The notes below the pieces were generated by a model. It was not told the DNA's origin. It did no database searches and saw only the letters and a program-made list of their open reading frames with translations. A DNA stretch of 64,000 bases from NCBI GenBank assembly GCA_024180945.1, contig JAKSGN010000020.1, positions 806,001 to 870,000 of the forward strand, read 5' to 3'. The DNA is from Macrophomina tecta (Eukaryota; Ascomycota; Dothideomycetes; Botryosphaeriales; Botryosphaeriaceae). The position numbers and the translations under genes are program-made. This document shows positions 1 through 12,850 of this stretch, piece by piece; the stretch's first letter is position 1; every line of letters starts with the position of its first letter.

Positions 1-1
1 G

Positions 2-2821
2 AAGGTTGTCGTATGGTCGGGGCACACTTTCGAGAAACTGAAGACCATCAACAGCCACCAGAGCCATGTGAAGGGCATCACGTTCGATCCAGCAAATAAA
101 TACTTCGCGACCGCAAGCGACGACCGTACTATCAAGCTCTTCCGTTTCACTCCGCCCGCTCCGAATGCGACAGCACAGGACTCGGTCAACAATTTCACCC
201 TGGAGACCACCATCGTCAATCCGTTTGTCACCTCACCCCTCACAACCTACTTCCGGCGATGCTCGTGGTCGCCTGACGGTAACCATATAGCTGCCGCGAA
301 TGCTACCAACGGTCCGGTAAGCTCCGTGGCTATCATCAACAGAGGATCATGGGAAAGCGATATCAACTTGATTGGCCATGAAGGGCCAGTGGAGGTTTGC
401 GCGTTTTCCCCACGCATGTTCTACAGGGAACCTCTCACCGATGCACACAAAGATGCGAATGGCAACCCCAACCTCCCATCGGTCACGGTCATTGCCTGCG
501 CAGGCCAGGATAAGACGCTGAGTATCTGGAACACGAGCTTTGCGCGGCCATTTGTGATAACGCAGGAACTCTCAAGCAAATCCATCTCTGATTTGTCATG
601 GTCGCCAGATGGAGAGAAGCTTTTCCTGACCAGCCTGGACGGGAGCATCATGACGGCAGTATTTGAGCCTGGCGAACTAGGATATGTTGCACCACTTTCG
701 GAGAGTGACAAGGCACTACAGAAGTTTGGTGCTGGTCGAAGGCTCGGTATGGTTGAAGGCACTGATGCGCTACTACTCGAGGAGGGGAGCAAGGCTGGCG
801 AACTGAAGGGGGTACAAGGACGCATGGGTGAATTGATGGGAGACGGCGGACTTTCTACACCCGCTACTGCTAACGGCATCACCGGACCCAACCAGACAAA
901 TGGTGTTAGTGCACCTCCATCTAACGCGCAAACGGCCACCACCAATGGACAAAACTCTGGCAACCAGACACAATCAGCACCACAGTCGTCAGGGGATCCC
1001 AGGGTGGACAAGCTCAAGCAACGCGTGACCGTCACCAAGGATGGGAAGAAGAGGATAGCCCCGCTTCTGGTATCAGCATCCTCTGGCATTGCGGAATCAT
1101 CGCTGCCTCAAACGCAACTGGTTTCTGCACAACAAACAAGAGGTGGCCCGGGTGCTCGCAATGACACTGCGCACAACATTCTCGATCTCTCGAAACCGTA
1201 CGACGGGTTGCCGAAGGGAGGGATGGCAGGTCTGATGCTTGGAAATAAGCGCAAGTTCGCTGAGATTGAGGGTGATGCTGAACACAAGACTGAAAAGAGG
1301 TTCGCAAGGGCGACCGCGAACGGGGCTGCACCCATTCTTGCCAACACACCCGACGGACTGATGCCGCCAAAAACCTCAGACAGACCATCTGAAGTCGACG
1401 TACCCGAGCCTCTCCGCCCAGCCATTGTGAATCCGAGCTTGTCGGTTAGCCAATTGAGACTGGCGGTCCCTTTGATTCGCACAGTCATCGTCAGGACAAT
1501 GGATGGGAGCTCACCCTCGCAGCCTGGTGATAATTCATCCAGCGATGACACGGTCATGCTCGAAGCTCGCAACGCAACAACACCTTCAAGAACTGGCAGA
1601 CCACAGGACCGTGATCCCACACGCATCAGTTGTACCAAGAAGGGTCAGAACCTGTGGCAGGACTTCCTCCCAAGACAGGTGATGCTCCTCACAGGGAATC
1701 CAAACTTTTGGGCCGCAGCATGCGAGGATGCCACAATCCATGTCTGGACGCCGGCTGGACGGCGACTCCTCAATCCATTAACACTCGAAGCTCAGCCGGT
1801 GATCATGGACTGTAGAGGCTGGTGGCTGCTGTGTATCACTTCTGTTGGTCTTTGCTACGTCTGGAACATCCAGACACTCTCTGCTCCTCATCCACCAGTA
1901 TCTGTGGCTCCAATTCTTGATGCAGCAATCCACTCACAAGGCCCTCATCTCACAGGTACTCCTAGTATCGTTTTTGCCCGGCTTAACTCACAAGGGCGTA
2001 TCATCATAGCCCTGTCCAATGGTGATGGCTACACATACTCGCCCATGCTTTACACCTGGCAACGGCTTTCGGAGCCATGGTGGGCTGTGGGATCCCAATA
2101 TTGGAATACGACCGACTCCTCCGTTGGCAACCTTTCCAGCGCTGCTACAAAGCAAATCGAGAAGAACAGGGAGAAGGAGATGGACGAGGTGGCGCCGGAG
2201 AATATATCTGCCGGGATCATACCGCAGCTCGAACGCAACACCACCAACACCACCTTAATTCGCGGTCGTTCTTACCACTTGGCGCGCCTCGTCAAGGCGC
2301 TACTGTCGGCTGAAGGTTTCGAGAACCTGGAATCAAGCGTCAGCATCGCGCACTTGGAGAACAGGGTCGCGGCCGCTATGACGTTGGGAGCGCGTGAGGA
2401 GTTCAAGATCTACCTGCTCATGTATGCGAAGCGATTAGGCGCAGAGGGCTTGAAGGGTAAGATCGAGGAGTTGCTACGCAGCCTGATGGGTAACATCTTC
2501 GAGGAGGAAGATGATCAGGATGGCGAGAAGACGGAGGCAGAGGCGGTGAAGAATGCCCTGGCGCCTCTGGGCACGGAAAAGGACGAGCTGGTGGGCTGGA
2601 AACGGGAAGAGTTGCTCAAGGATGTCGTTGTCGTTCTCGGTATGTTTTGGCAATTCCCATGAGCAGGGATTCCTTTGATGGAGGCCGTTGATGGCTAACA
2701 CTTGGCAGGCAAACATCGCGATCTGCAACGCATCACGGTTCCTTACGCCCGTTTTCTAGGTGTCGTCGAGCAGCAACGTCCGGCCAATAACGGGGATGGC
2801 GATATGGATACGGAGCTTTGA
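2..2821 (+). CDS. HIR1: HIR1/HIRA histone chaperone subunit, 5' end outside window
   Basis: Exons 2-2639 and 2709-2821 with a 69-nt intron. The frame is open from base 2, so the N-terminus lies upstream. HIR1 is the WD40 subunit of the HIR complex, which deposits H3-H4 with Asf1 in the nucleus independently of replication and represses histone genes. Visible are WD40 repeats (for example RRCSWSPDGNHIAAAN and VIACAGQDKTLSIWNTS), a disordered Asn/Gln/Ser-rich linker, a B-domain-like Asf1-binding segment (VTKDGKKRIAPLLVSA), and the C-terminal HIRA domain starting near QVMLLTGNPNFWAAACEDA. The last exon restores the family ending GKHRDLQRITVPYARFLG and stops after an acidic tail. HIRA-domain and B-domain together exclude a generic WD40 protein. 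Confidence 0.93.
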
Positions 2822-4485
2822 GCGGGCTGTCCTCCGCTTTGCTACTGCTTCGACTACTTCCTGGTAGCTACTTTTTCACCTTTTTATCGTGATGTTGTAC
2901 AGTGTGGTTAAGGTTCCGTCCAAAGACTCGCGAGTGGAGCTGAGTTCGTGACAAAGGCGTTTTACATATTATTGTGGGCATTAGTGTGCGATGAGGGGGA
3001 GGGTTTCTACTCTTTACTCATCTCGCCTACTCTTTTCCCATCTCAGTTCCTTATTCTTCAAACCCATTTTCCTTCTAGGGAAGAGATGGAAGAACAATCA
3101 AGGATGATGTGCCGCTGCGTTCAGCGATACTTTCGATATCCTATGCTTTTCTGTTTTCGTCCTTTTATTGTTCTGAGGGGTTATAAAAAGGGATCTAAAG
3201 GCTTTTCGGGAGGCGCGCGTGGATAGTATGTTATGGATCTTGTGGCAGGAGTGAATGCCGATGATTCTTTTTTGTGCTTTGATTTCTAGTTCCATCTACG
3301 GGAGTTTTCATGTCTTGTACTAACAGAGCTAACGGAAAAAAGAAAGGCTGGGTGGGTTGTGCTGGTCCGTTGGATGGGTGTCTTACCACGGCAACGATGG
3401 CTGAGGAAAGCAGGTGAAAAATACTACATTTCCTTTCGCATTCCAATCTGACCGAAGCACATCGGCCCACAGAGGTTTCTTCAACGACTACTGTGGTCCC
3501 ACAATGGACAGACGCCTGTTTTTGCCTACGCACGACAGCGTCACCAACGGGCATACATGTATGAATGGGGCGTATTGAACGGACGGGGCTGTGTGGTCGA
3601 AGCAAGAAGACACATTCTTAAATACTCGGGACCATGTTGTGCTCATCGCTTCAACCTCTGCAGGCCAGTAGGAGCAATCACTTATGAGTTTCCACGATCT
3701 TTCATTGGAAGATAAGTGCACCAGCCTAGGCACAACTACCGGTGATGGAAACCGGCCACGTCCCCCAGAAAATTTGGGACCTGTACCGGGCCATTCACAT
3801 GGCAAATATGTACGTCGGCGAGCGCAAGCCCGAGAACTACAGCTTTTCACCACGGCACTCGATATCTGGCTTGAGACCACCCAGACCGCGACGATTGATA
3901 TCGCACTTCTCCCAGCCTCTGATACACAGGATTTCATCTTCGGGCCCATTTATACTCACGTTGCAATCATAGTGTCCCCCAAAACTAGTTGATATAATAT
4001 GACTACCGGTTCCATCAACTGGCAGTCATCCCCGCACGTGGCGTGCAGCACCGGCCTCATCTGACCTCTTTTCGTGAGCACACGCTGTTTGAGCCTGTGC
4101 CAACCGTGTGGTGGACGCCAACGTTGTTCGCTGTTAAAGAAGGCTCTCCCTCACAGGCTTCCTATAGCCGGCCAATAGTGCTCCAGTGCCTCTTCAAAGA
4201 AGCCAACGGTCCTCATAGGGTAATCTCCTATGCGATGATATGGGATAATTGCCGGACCGGTCATAGCTTATCCTCTCTTTTAGTCTTTGCTCTTGGCATA
4301 GATATCCCTAAGCCTAAGCCTTTTCCAACAGTCTGCTAATATCGCTATAATAGGCAGTGTAAAGCAAAATGAACTAAGAGCGATGATTGAGGCGCGTTAG
4401 GCCCTGGGTAAGAAAGACCATCCACGTTGGGTGTTGGCGAGGTGCGTCTCGGGGGTCTGGATAAGGGCAGTGCCATGAACGTCCC

Positions 4486-4520
<35 letters not shown>

Positions 4521-5906
4521 TAAGCCTGACACCCCTGAGCCCCTAATCGGTGACATGACCAAGGTGGGGTAGCTGGGTCTGACTTCCGGGAAGAGATATA
4601 TAGAGAGCTATTTGAAACCTGGCAGTCTCCGTTTTAATAGGGTTACTAATTCCCAGCATAAGCATTTTGGAGAACTCTTGGGCAAATACTTGCTTTATGT
4701 AGTAAATAACTGACAATTGGGGACATGTTGACGCGCCTTGAGGAGAATCCAGACATAGTGCACGCTCTCAGACTTGGCATCATGTTTTCACATGGGAATT
4801 GCTTCCCAGACGACTTGTTTCTAGATTTTGAAGGTAATAGTAACTCAAATCCAGGACAAAGGTCATAGATGCTTTTTCAACCCCAAAATCATGATGAAAT
4901 TCTATCTCTAAGCGAGCTAAAGAACCACTACTCCGTTGCCCCGCTGCCATGCTCCCGACTTGGCCTTGTTTCCGCTTGACAGGTCACCGATCTCTCAGGG
5001 GCCGTTGAGTACAGTCGAGTACAGTCCGCTACCACCCGCTAGAATGCAGTTATTGTGGCGAGTAGCAGTGTGTATAGATGATTAAGAACACACTTATTCC
5101 ACAAATGAGCTGGTGAGTATCATCAGTGAAGGGCGAGATACGTAAGGGATTGACAGAGCGAATCTGAGCTGCCAGTTGGGTTGTCCGGGATCAAGTGAGC
5201 ACAATACCATATCTTCCCTTTTCTTTTTTTTCTCTCTTCATAGTGTACCATCGCCAGTGTGCATGAATAAACTTGGTGGCATCGACAACGTGTGTTGCGT
5301 CCGCGTTACAGAAGACCAAGGAAGTTCCTGTTAAGCGGGCGATTTCTAACCAAGGATGCCAGTGCTCGTACGTCGTGTCGTTTTATTACTGCCATGTGAG
5401 AAGATAGTCACTTACGGGCTCTAGCATCATAATATCGATTTTAGAGTTCATAAAAGGGGGTTAAATTCGTCGTTACGCTGTGAGCTCCACTATTCACACA
5501 TAATTATCTACGTCCACCGGACTGTTTATTCAAGCATACATAATAATACCACCTGCCAGGGCCGTACACTCTCCCACTCACACAGTGGCCGCAACAAACG
5601 CAGATGACGCCCTCCAATGCCATCGAGGATACAAAGCTTCCGAACAGTCATATTTCCTCTATCATACACGCCACCATACATCTATAAATTCTACCATAGT
5701 GGAGAGCAGGGAGATATCATATCCACACGTCCTTTATCCCGTAGCTTTCAAAAGCCAAGCCACATTTTTTTTGTACAAACCTCAGCGGGACATCAGCCAA
5801 GTATTACCGTAGATGAGTCTGTCCCAACACCGTGAAAAGAAAAATATCATCCGCCTTTTAGATGCGACTTCCTTTGCAAGGAGTACTCGGTATACACGTC
5901 CGTGTA
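2822..5906. other. Intergenic region, no supported gene
   Basis: About 3.1 kb between the convergent ends of HIR1 and TIM54. Short open frames are present (for example near 3684-3992) but none shows a recognisable domain or splice-linked continuation. It contains an (AG)n microsatellite and a short direct repeat of GAGTACAGTC at about 5007-5026. Both flanking genes point into it, so it should hold two 3' UTRs. Confidence 0.6.
4489..4517. repeat. (AG)n microsatellite
   Basis: About 14 uninterrupted AG dinucleotides in intergenic DNA. Confidence 0.95.
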
Positions 5907-7340
5907 CTATTCATCCTTCATTTCCTCGCCAATAACGCCCTCCTGTCCTCTCAAGATCCTACCCACTCTCGCCTTATCCTCCTCACTCAGGACAAAGCGT
6001 CTCATTCTGCTGCCAATCCTGGGGTCAACAACCACCTCATCACACCACAGGCTCTCTTTACCCTCCTCCCTCTTCTTCTCTGCGTCCTTCCTCACGGTCT
6101 TGTGCCATTCCTTCTCCTCCGCCTTGAGCGCGGTCTGCTGCTCCCACTTCTCCTCGCCATCCTCATCACCAACAGGGGTGATGCGCTCCTCCGCGAATTC
6201 CGACTCGGGGCCAGCGTATGGCCTATTGGCGGCCAACACCGCGGCCGTAACCTGAGCGCCAATCTCGTCGGCGAGGCGGCGGCGGTTAAGGAAGCGCCAC
6301 ATGCGGATGGGGGTGTTCAAAAAGCCCAGGATATGCGGGTAGGGGACAGGAACAGAGGGGCCGAGTTCGGGCGGGCAGTTGGGTGAGAGGGTGGCGGTAG
6401 CGTAGTCGTTGGTGGAGATATAGGGCGGGGGTTGGGTGCGCTTCTTCTTCTTTTGCTCTTCCTCCTTCTTCAGCTCCTCCTCCGACTTCTGCGATTCTTC
6501 CGGCTTCTGCTCCTCGCCCTCACCCGCCGGAGTCTGCTGCGCGGTAGGCGAAGCATCATCAGCCGACGCAGAGACAGGAGGAGGAGGGAGCTCTTCCTCC
6601 TTCGGCGGAGGCGCGTCCAGCGGGCCCAGCCAGCCCTCATGCAGCCCCCTCACATATTCTTTCCACGTATTCCGCCCGATCACAATATCGCCCTGCACGC
6701 CCTGCCACTCCTGTATGCCCGCGCGCGCGCGCGCCTGCTTTACCACGCTGTCCACATCCTCCTCCTCCCCGGCATCCACCTCGGCGCTCGCCTCCCCCCT
6801 CTCTCTCCTCACCTTCCTAATCCTCTCCGCCAACTGCGCCCTCACATCGCCCTCCCTCCGCCCCTCCACCGCATCCCAATCCATCGCCGCGGCCACCAAG
6901 ATCGGCTTGACGTACTCGATGAAATGCTCGCGCGCGCCCATCAAGCCGTCGGCGGGCGGGCCGGCCAGGTATATCGTCATGCGGCGCTGCATCTGGTTGG
7001 TCGGGAGAGTCTCGTGGGCGAGGTGGGCGACGGCGTCGCAGTAGCGCTGTTGCACGCGCTTCTTCTCGCGGCGGTCGTAGACGAGCGCGGCGGTCCACGA
7101 GCCCGTGATGGTCAGGAAGATCATCCAGTTGCGCGAGGGGAGCTTGAGGCGGAAGTTGGGCAAGCCTGTGTGCGCGCAGATAGGCTCGTTAGTATGGTCT
7201 TCTCTCTAACTGGGAAATTTTTGGCGGTTTGGTGACGGACCCATCATTCTGAAGACCGGGTTGCCTTGCGAGGCGGAGGCGGAGGAGGAGGCGCCGGCGG
7301 CCTTTGCGGCGCCTTGCGATGCGGCATTGGGGTCGGCCAT
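5907..7340 (-). CDS. TIM54: Mitochondrial inner membrane translocase subunit Tim54
   Basis: Minus-strand exons 7340-7241 and 7165-5907, 75-nt intron, 452 aa. Tim54 is a subunit of the TIM22 complex, which inserts multispanning carrier proteins into the inner mitochondrial membrane. The N-terminus is Ala/Ser-rich (MADPNAASQGAAK). The single predicted membrane segment (WMIFLTITGSWTAALVY, about residues 47-63) is followed by the basic DRREKKRVQQRYCD and by TIYLAGPPADGL, both typical of the family. A Pro/Glu/Lys-rich low-complexity stretch lies mid-protein (about 220-260). The start was chosen because exon 1 joins in frame (ATG ATG G / GC TTG) to the family core. It is transcribed divergently from the U1-type zinc-finger gene. 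Confidence 0.9.
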
Positions 7341-7753
7341 GGCCTGGTCGACGGGGAGTTTCGGCTGGCGTCGAAGGGAAAATGGTGCGTGTACTTGTGA
7401 CGGCGGAGCGAGCAGGCAGAGAGGTCGGCGCGGCGGTCAGAGCTCTGGAGCGCCTTTGCCTGCCAAAATTTCGAGGGACCGTCCGGCCGCGTCGGCGATT
7501 GCAGCACCCAGGACGCCGACATTTCGTCACCTCCCACCCCCCGGCCCAGCGCAACTACAACTTTCTAAACTTCTACGGCCCTCGACCACAGCTCCCGCCT
7601 GACGTCCCGAACCCCCCCCCTCCACGACCTGTCTCGGGTGTTCGCGTTCGTCTTCCTCCCACCGCCGAACCATCAACCAATCCTCCCCTCAACAACAACA
7701 ACAACACCGCCGCCACCGTTCCTTCAAACCCACGAGAAGCAGCGACCACAACC
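7341..7753. promoter_or_regulatory. Shared divergent promoter region, TIM54 / U1-type zinc finger
   Basis: 413 bp between two opposed start codons must contain both promoters. It is GC-rich with short C tracts just before the plus-strand gene. No TATA box is evident. Confidence 0.5.
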
Positions 7754-8719
7754 ATGGCCGAATACTGGAAATCCACGCCCAAATACTGGTGCAAATTCTG
7801 CCAGACCTACGTGCGTGACACCAAGTTCGAGCGCCAGCAGCACGAAGCGACCGGCAAGCATCAATCGGCGATCCAGCGCTCGCTGCGCGACCTGCACCGC
7901 ACGCGCGAGCGCGAGGACCGCGAGCGGCAGCGCGCCAAGGACGAGGTCGCGCGCCTCAACGGCCTGACCTCGTCCGCAGCAACGGCAGGCGGCAGCAGCA
8001 GCAGCAGCAGCAGTGCGGCAGCAGCAGGAAAGGGACACGGCGGGAAGAAAGCAGACCCGCCGCCGCGCCAAGCCACGGCCGAAGAGCGCAAGCGCCAGCT
8101 CAAGCAGCTGGCCGAGCTGGGCGTCGCGGTGCCGGACGCCTTCCGGGCCGAGATGGCCATGGCGGGCGAGTGGCAGACGGTCGCGGTCAAGCCCGTCGAG
8201 GGCGCCTCCAAGACCGAGTACAGAGACGCGAACCTGTCGGCGAGCGGCGCGCCGCTGAACGTGGGCGTCAGGAGCAAGCGGAAGGCCGAGGACAAGATCG
8301 AGGAGGAGGAGGCGCTGCAGGCGTTGACGCGTGGCGAGAAGAAGGCGCCGAGGAAGGCGGGGTGGGGGAATAGCTTTAAGGCGTTTCCGGGCGCGAGGGG
8401 AGGCGATCCCGGCGATGACATTGAGGCGTTGCTGAGTGGGGCGAAGAAGGTGAAGGCGGAGGATGGGGAGATTAAGAGGGAGGAGGATGCGGACGCCGGC
8501 ATCAAGAAGGAAGAGTCACTCGAGGATGAGGGTGTCAAAAGAGAAGAGGGCGACGAGGGCGTCAAGGCAGACCCAGTCGGCTCGGAGCCAAAATTGTCGG
8601 ATATTCCGCCTATAAAGACAGAAGACGATGCACAGGAGGAGCAGCCGGAGAACGCTGGCGCCGCCGCTGGCGGCGTGGTGTTTAAGAAGAGGAAGGGTAA
8701 GGTCATGCGCCAGAAGTGA
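7754..8719 (+). CDS. U1-type (matrin) zinc-finger protein, WBP4/FBP21-like
   Basis: Single exon, 321 aa. The N-terminus holds a U1-C/matrin-type C2H2 finger: C13, C16, H30, H36 in YWCKFCQTYVRDTKF...QQHEATGKH. This finger occurs in spliceosome-associated proteins such as U1-C and WBP4, so a nuclear role in splicing or RNA binding is likely but inferred. It is followed by a charged coil, a Ser/Ala-rich linker (about 75-95), and a conserved-looking segment around EWQTVAVKPV. The C-terminus is acidic with repeated Lys motifs and ends in basic KKRKGKVMRQK, a plausible nuclear localisation signal. The frame is open upstream to 7304, but the ATG at 7754 starts MAEYWKSTPKYWCKFC directly at the finger, as in the family. 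No WW domain is visible. Confidence 0.85.
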   Translation: MAEYWKSTPKYWCKFCQTYVRDTKFERQQHEATGKHQSAIQRSLRDLHRTREREDRERQRAKDEVARLNGLTSSAATAGGSSSSSSSAAAAGKGHGGKKADPPPRQATAEERKRQLKQLAELGVAVPDAFRAEMAMAGEWQTVAVKPVEGASKTEYRDANLSASGAPLNVGVRSKRKAEDKIEEEEALQALTRGEKKAPRKAGWGNSFKAFPGARGGDPGDDIEALLSGAKKVKAEDGEIKREEDADAGIKKEESLEDEGVKREEGDEGVKADPVGSEPKLSDIPPIKTEDDAQEEQPENAGAAAGGVVFKKRKGKVMRQK

Positions 8720-10986
8720 AGACCGGGTGGGTTGAGCGACACCGCTCCATGGCTCACATTATTGCATTCTCGAATCGGGAATGGGAATACGACGTCATGT
8801 TCCAGCGGCGTGCATCAGTCACGTCGAGGGGACTTCCCACATGAGATTGCGTTGGCATCCTTTTCTCTTTCACCGCAAAGTGAGAAATGGCGACTAAGAC
8901 GGAGGCCTGGCGACGGAGAAGAGAAAGGCCCCCGCTGATACCGCCATGTCATTACCCAGTCAGCGACGACTGCAATACTTTTTGCATAGCAAGCTTGAGC
9001 CTGACCTGGAGAGGAATCCTGGGACTGACAAGGCGAAAGAAATCCACTGAGGTGTTCGAAAGCTCAGAAGACATCTTTGTCTGGTAACGAAGGAAGCAAA
9101 GTGGCAATGGATGCCCAGGCAAAAATAGAACCAGAACAGTTATAATGCCAATATTGATCAGGATCTGTCACAGGTGCACTGCACTCTATCGAGGAGACTG
9201 CATGTATTTTCTTGTGAAAGCAACTCAACCTGTAGGTGTCACCCAGCTCACCGGGCGAGGAGAACGCCAACCCGATCCCCATAACACCACCGACTAGAAA
9301 ACGACAAACAGCAATAAAAAGGCGCTCCAGTAGCTACCCATCCTCCTCACCCACTCGCCATCTAACTGGCATTCTCTCATCCTGCCGATCACCGCCCCCA
9401 ACCACCGTTTCACCACACCACCTCCAAAACACTTATAAGCTCCTGACTATAGCCAGTGCCCCTACCATCCCGTCTCACATACAGACTTAAAAGTCACTGT
9501 CACCCCCTCTTCACACACGCGGGAGCCATCAAAGGGGGGGGGAAAAAATAAAAAGAGTAAACGGGCGTGCAACGGCCCTTCCATCCCAAGACGCGCAAAC
9601 GTTCCATCTTGTCCTTAGCGCGCGAGAACCGTGGAGAGGGGGAAGACCCTTAACCACGCTCTGCCAAGCACGAACTGCGCTGCACAGCCGCCTCGCCCTT
9701 CATTGTGCAAAGCAGAGCGCGTGGCTCTTTTTTTTTTTTTTTTTTTTTCCTGCTTTGCCGCCGCAAATCAAAGCCACCCTAGTGAAACCGGGAGGGGGAG
9801 GAAAAGGTTGAGTGCGTATGAGCGTGCACGCATAGCAAGTAACCCAGGAACACCACCGTCTCAAACATGCACACACCATTTTACCGTTCGAATGCCATCC
9901 GCAGGAGATACGCAGCCACGTTTTCAAGCATTCACTCGCGCACATGCGTCTCACATCTCCCTCCAGCTGAGAGAAAAGGGTTCACACGTTCACACCGACC
10001 ACACACACATTCACACAGGGATCTCAGGGAACACCACATCCACAACCGCGCACGCGAGCACGCGCGCACAGACAGTCCAGAGAATAAGGGAAAAGAAAGC
10101 AAAGGAAACGAAGAGCAAAAGAGAAGATAAACAGGCCCCAAAATCACCACAAACGCAACACCACGACACTGACAGCAAAAGGAAAAAGATAGTTCTGAAG
10201 AAGCCATAGAATTCTAAACATTGAGTAGAAGGAACAGCAAATAATAACATGAACCCTCTTTCTTCGACGAAAAAGCCATGCCAACATGCAAACGGTAAGC
10301 CAGTACTAGTAAAAAGACCCAGTTCTCGTTTCCATAAATTTAGCGCAACAACTGTAAGGGACAAAACGTCCAAAAGCGGTAATAAAAAGGCGTTACTTTG
10401 GTGCGTTTTGGGTGTATAATGTAAGGAAGGTCGCACTAGAATGGTGTGTAATCGTGTTGAATGCGAGGTTAGAGTGTAGTGGTAGTTTAGTAACCGAGAA
10501 GACGTGAGAACGAAGACATAACCCACTTTGTCCCGCAAGGAAGAAGGGAAAAAAAAGAAAATTGACAAAAAGGTGAATCTTGTTTTCGTATCGTTAATGG
10601 CATAGAAGAAGGAAAAGAGACACTGCTCTCTTCCCTCCTCCCCATTTTGTTCTTTTTGGTCGAACGCTTTGTCAATTTCTTCGGAAAAGCTTCATCCACT
10701 CTTTAAAAGTTTCCCGGTTTTTCCCACGCATTAAAAAAAAGGAGGCATGTAAGCAAGAAAAATGAAGCAGAACCATCTGGAGAAAGCGGATTTGAAGAGA
10801 GCCAGAATGACTGGATTCCTGATTCGTCATGAAGAAACCGAGGCACTCCAACCATTTGCACGTGCTAAACAACAAACTCCAAGATATTGTTCCACCCGGG
10901 TGTTACGCTTGAGAGTGGATGACGGGTGTGAGAGAAGGGATTGCGGGGGTTACATCTCGTTCATCTGGGGGAATCGCTCGTCCGCT
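8720..10986. other. Intergenic region, no supported gene
   Basis: About 2.3 kb between the converging U1-type finger gene and ARF1. It is AC-rich in places and carries a 21-nt T run. Part must be the 3' UTR of ARF1, whose stop codon is at 10987-10989. No coding signal was recognised on either strand. Confidence 0.6.
9728..9748. repeat. T homopolymer, 21 nt
   Basis: Uninterrupted T run in intergenic DNA. Confidence 0.95.

Positions 10987-12850
<1,864 letters not shown>

Noticed and set aside
3684..3992. Small plus-strand open frame downstream of HIR1
   Set aside because: Protein-like in places but without recognisable domain, homologue or splice partner; it may be a remnant but cannot be supported.
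6432..7235. 267-codon plus-strand Leu/Arg-rich frame
   Set aside because: Antisense of TIM54, which has a full family match and proper splice.
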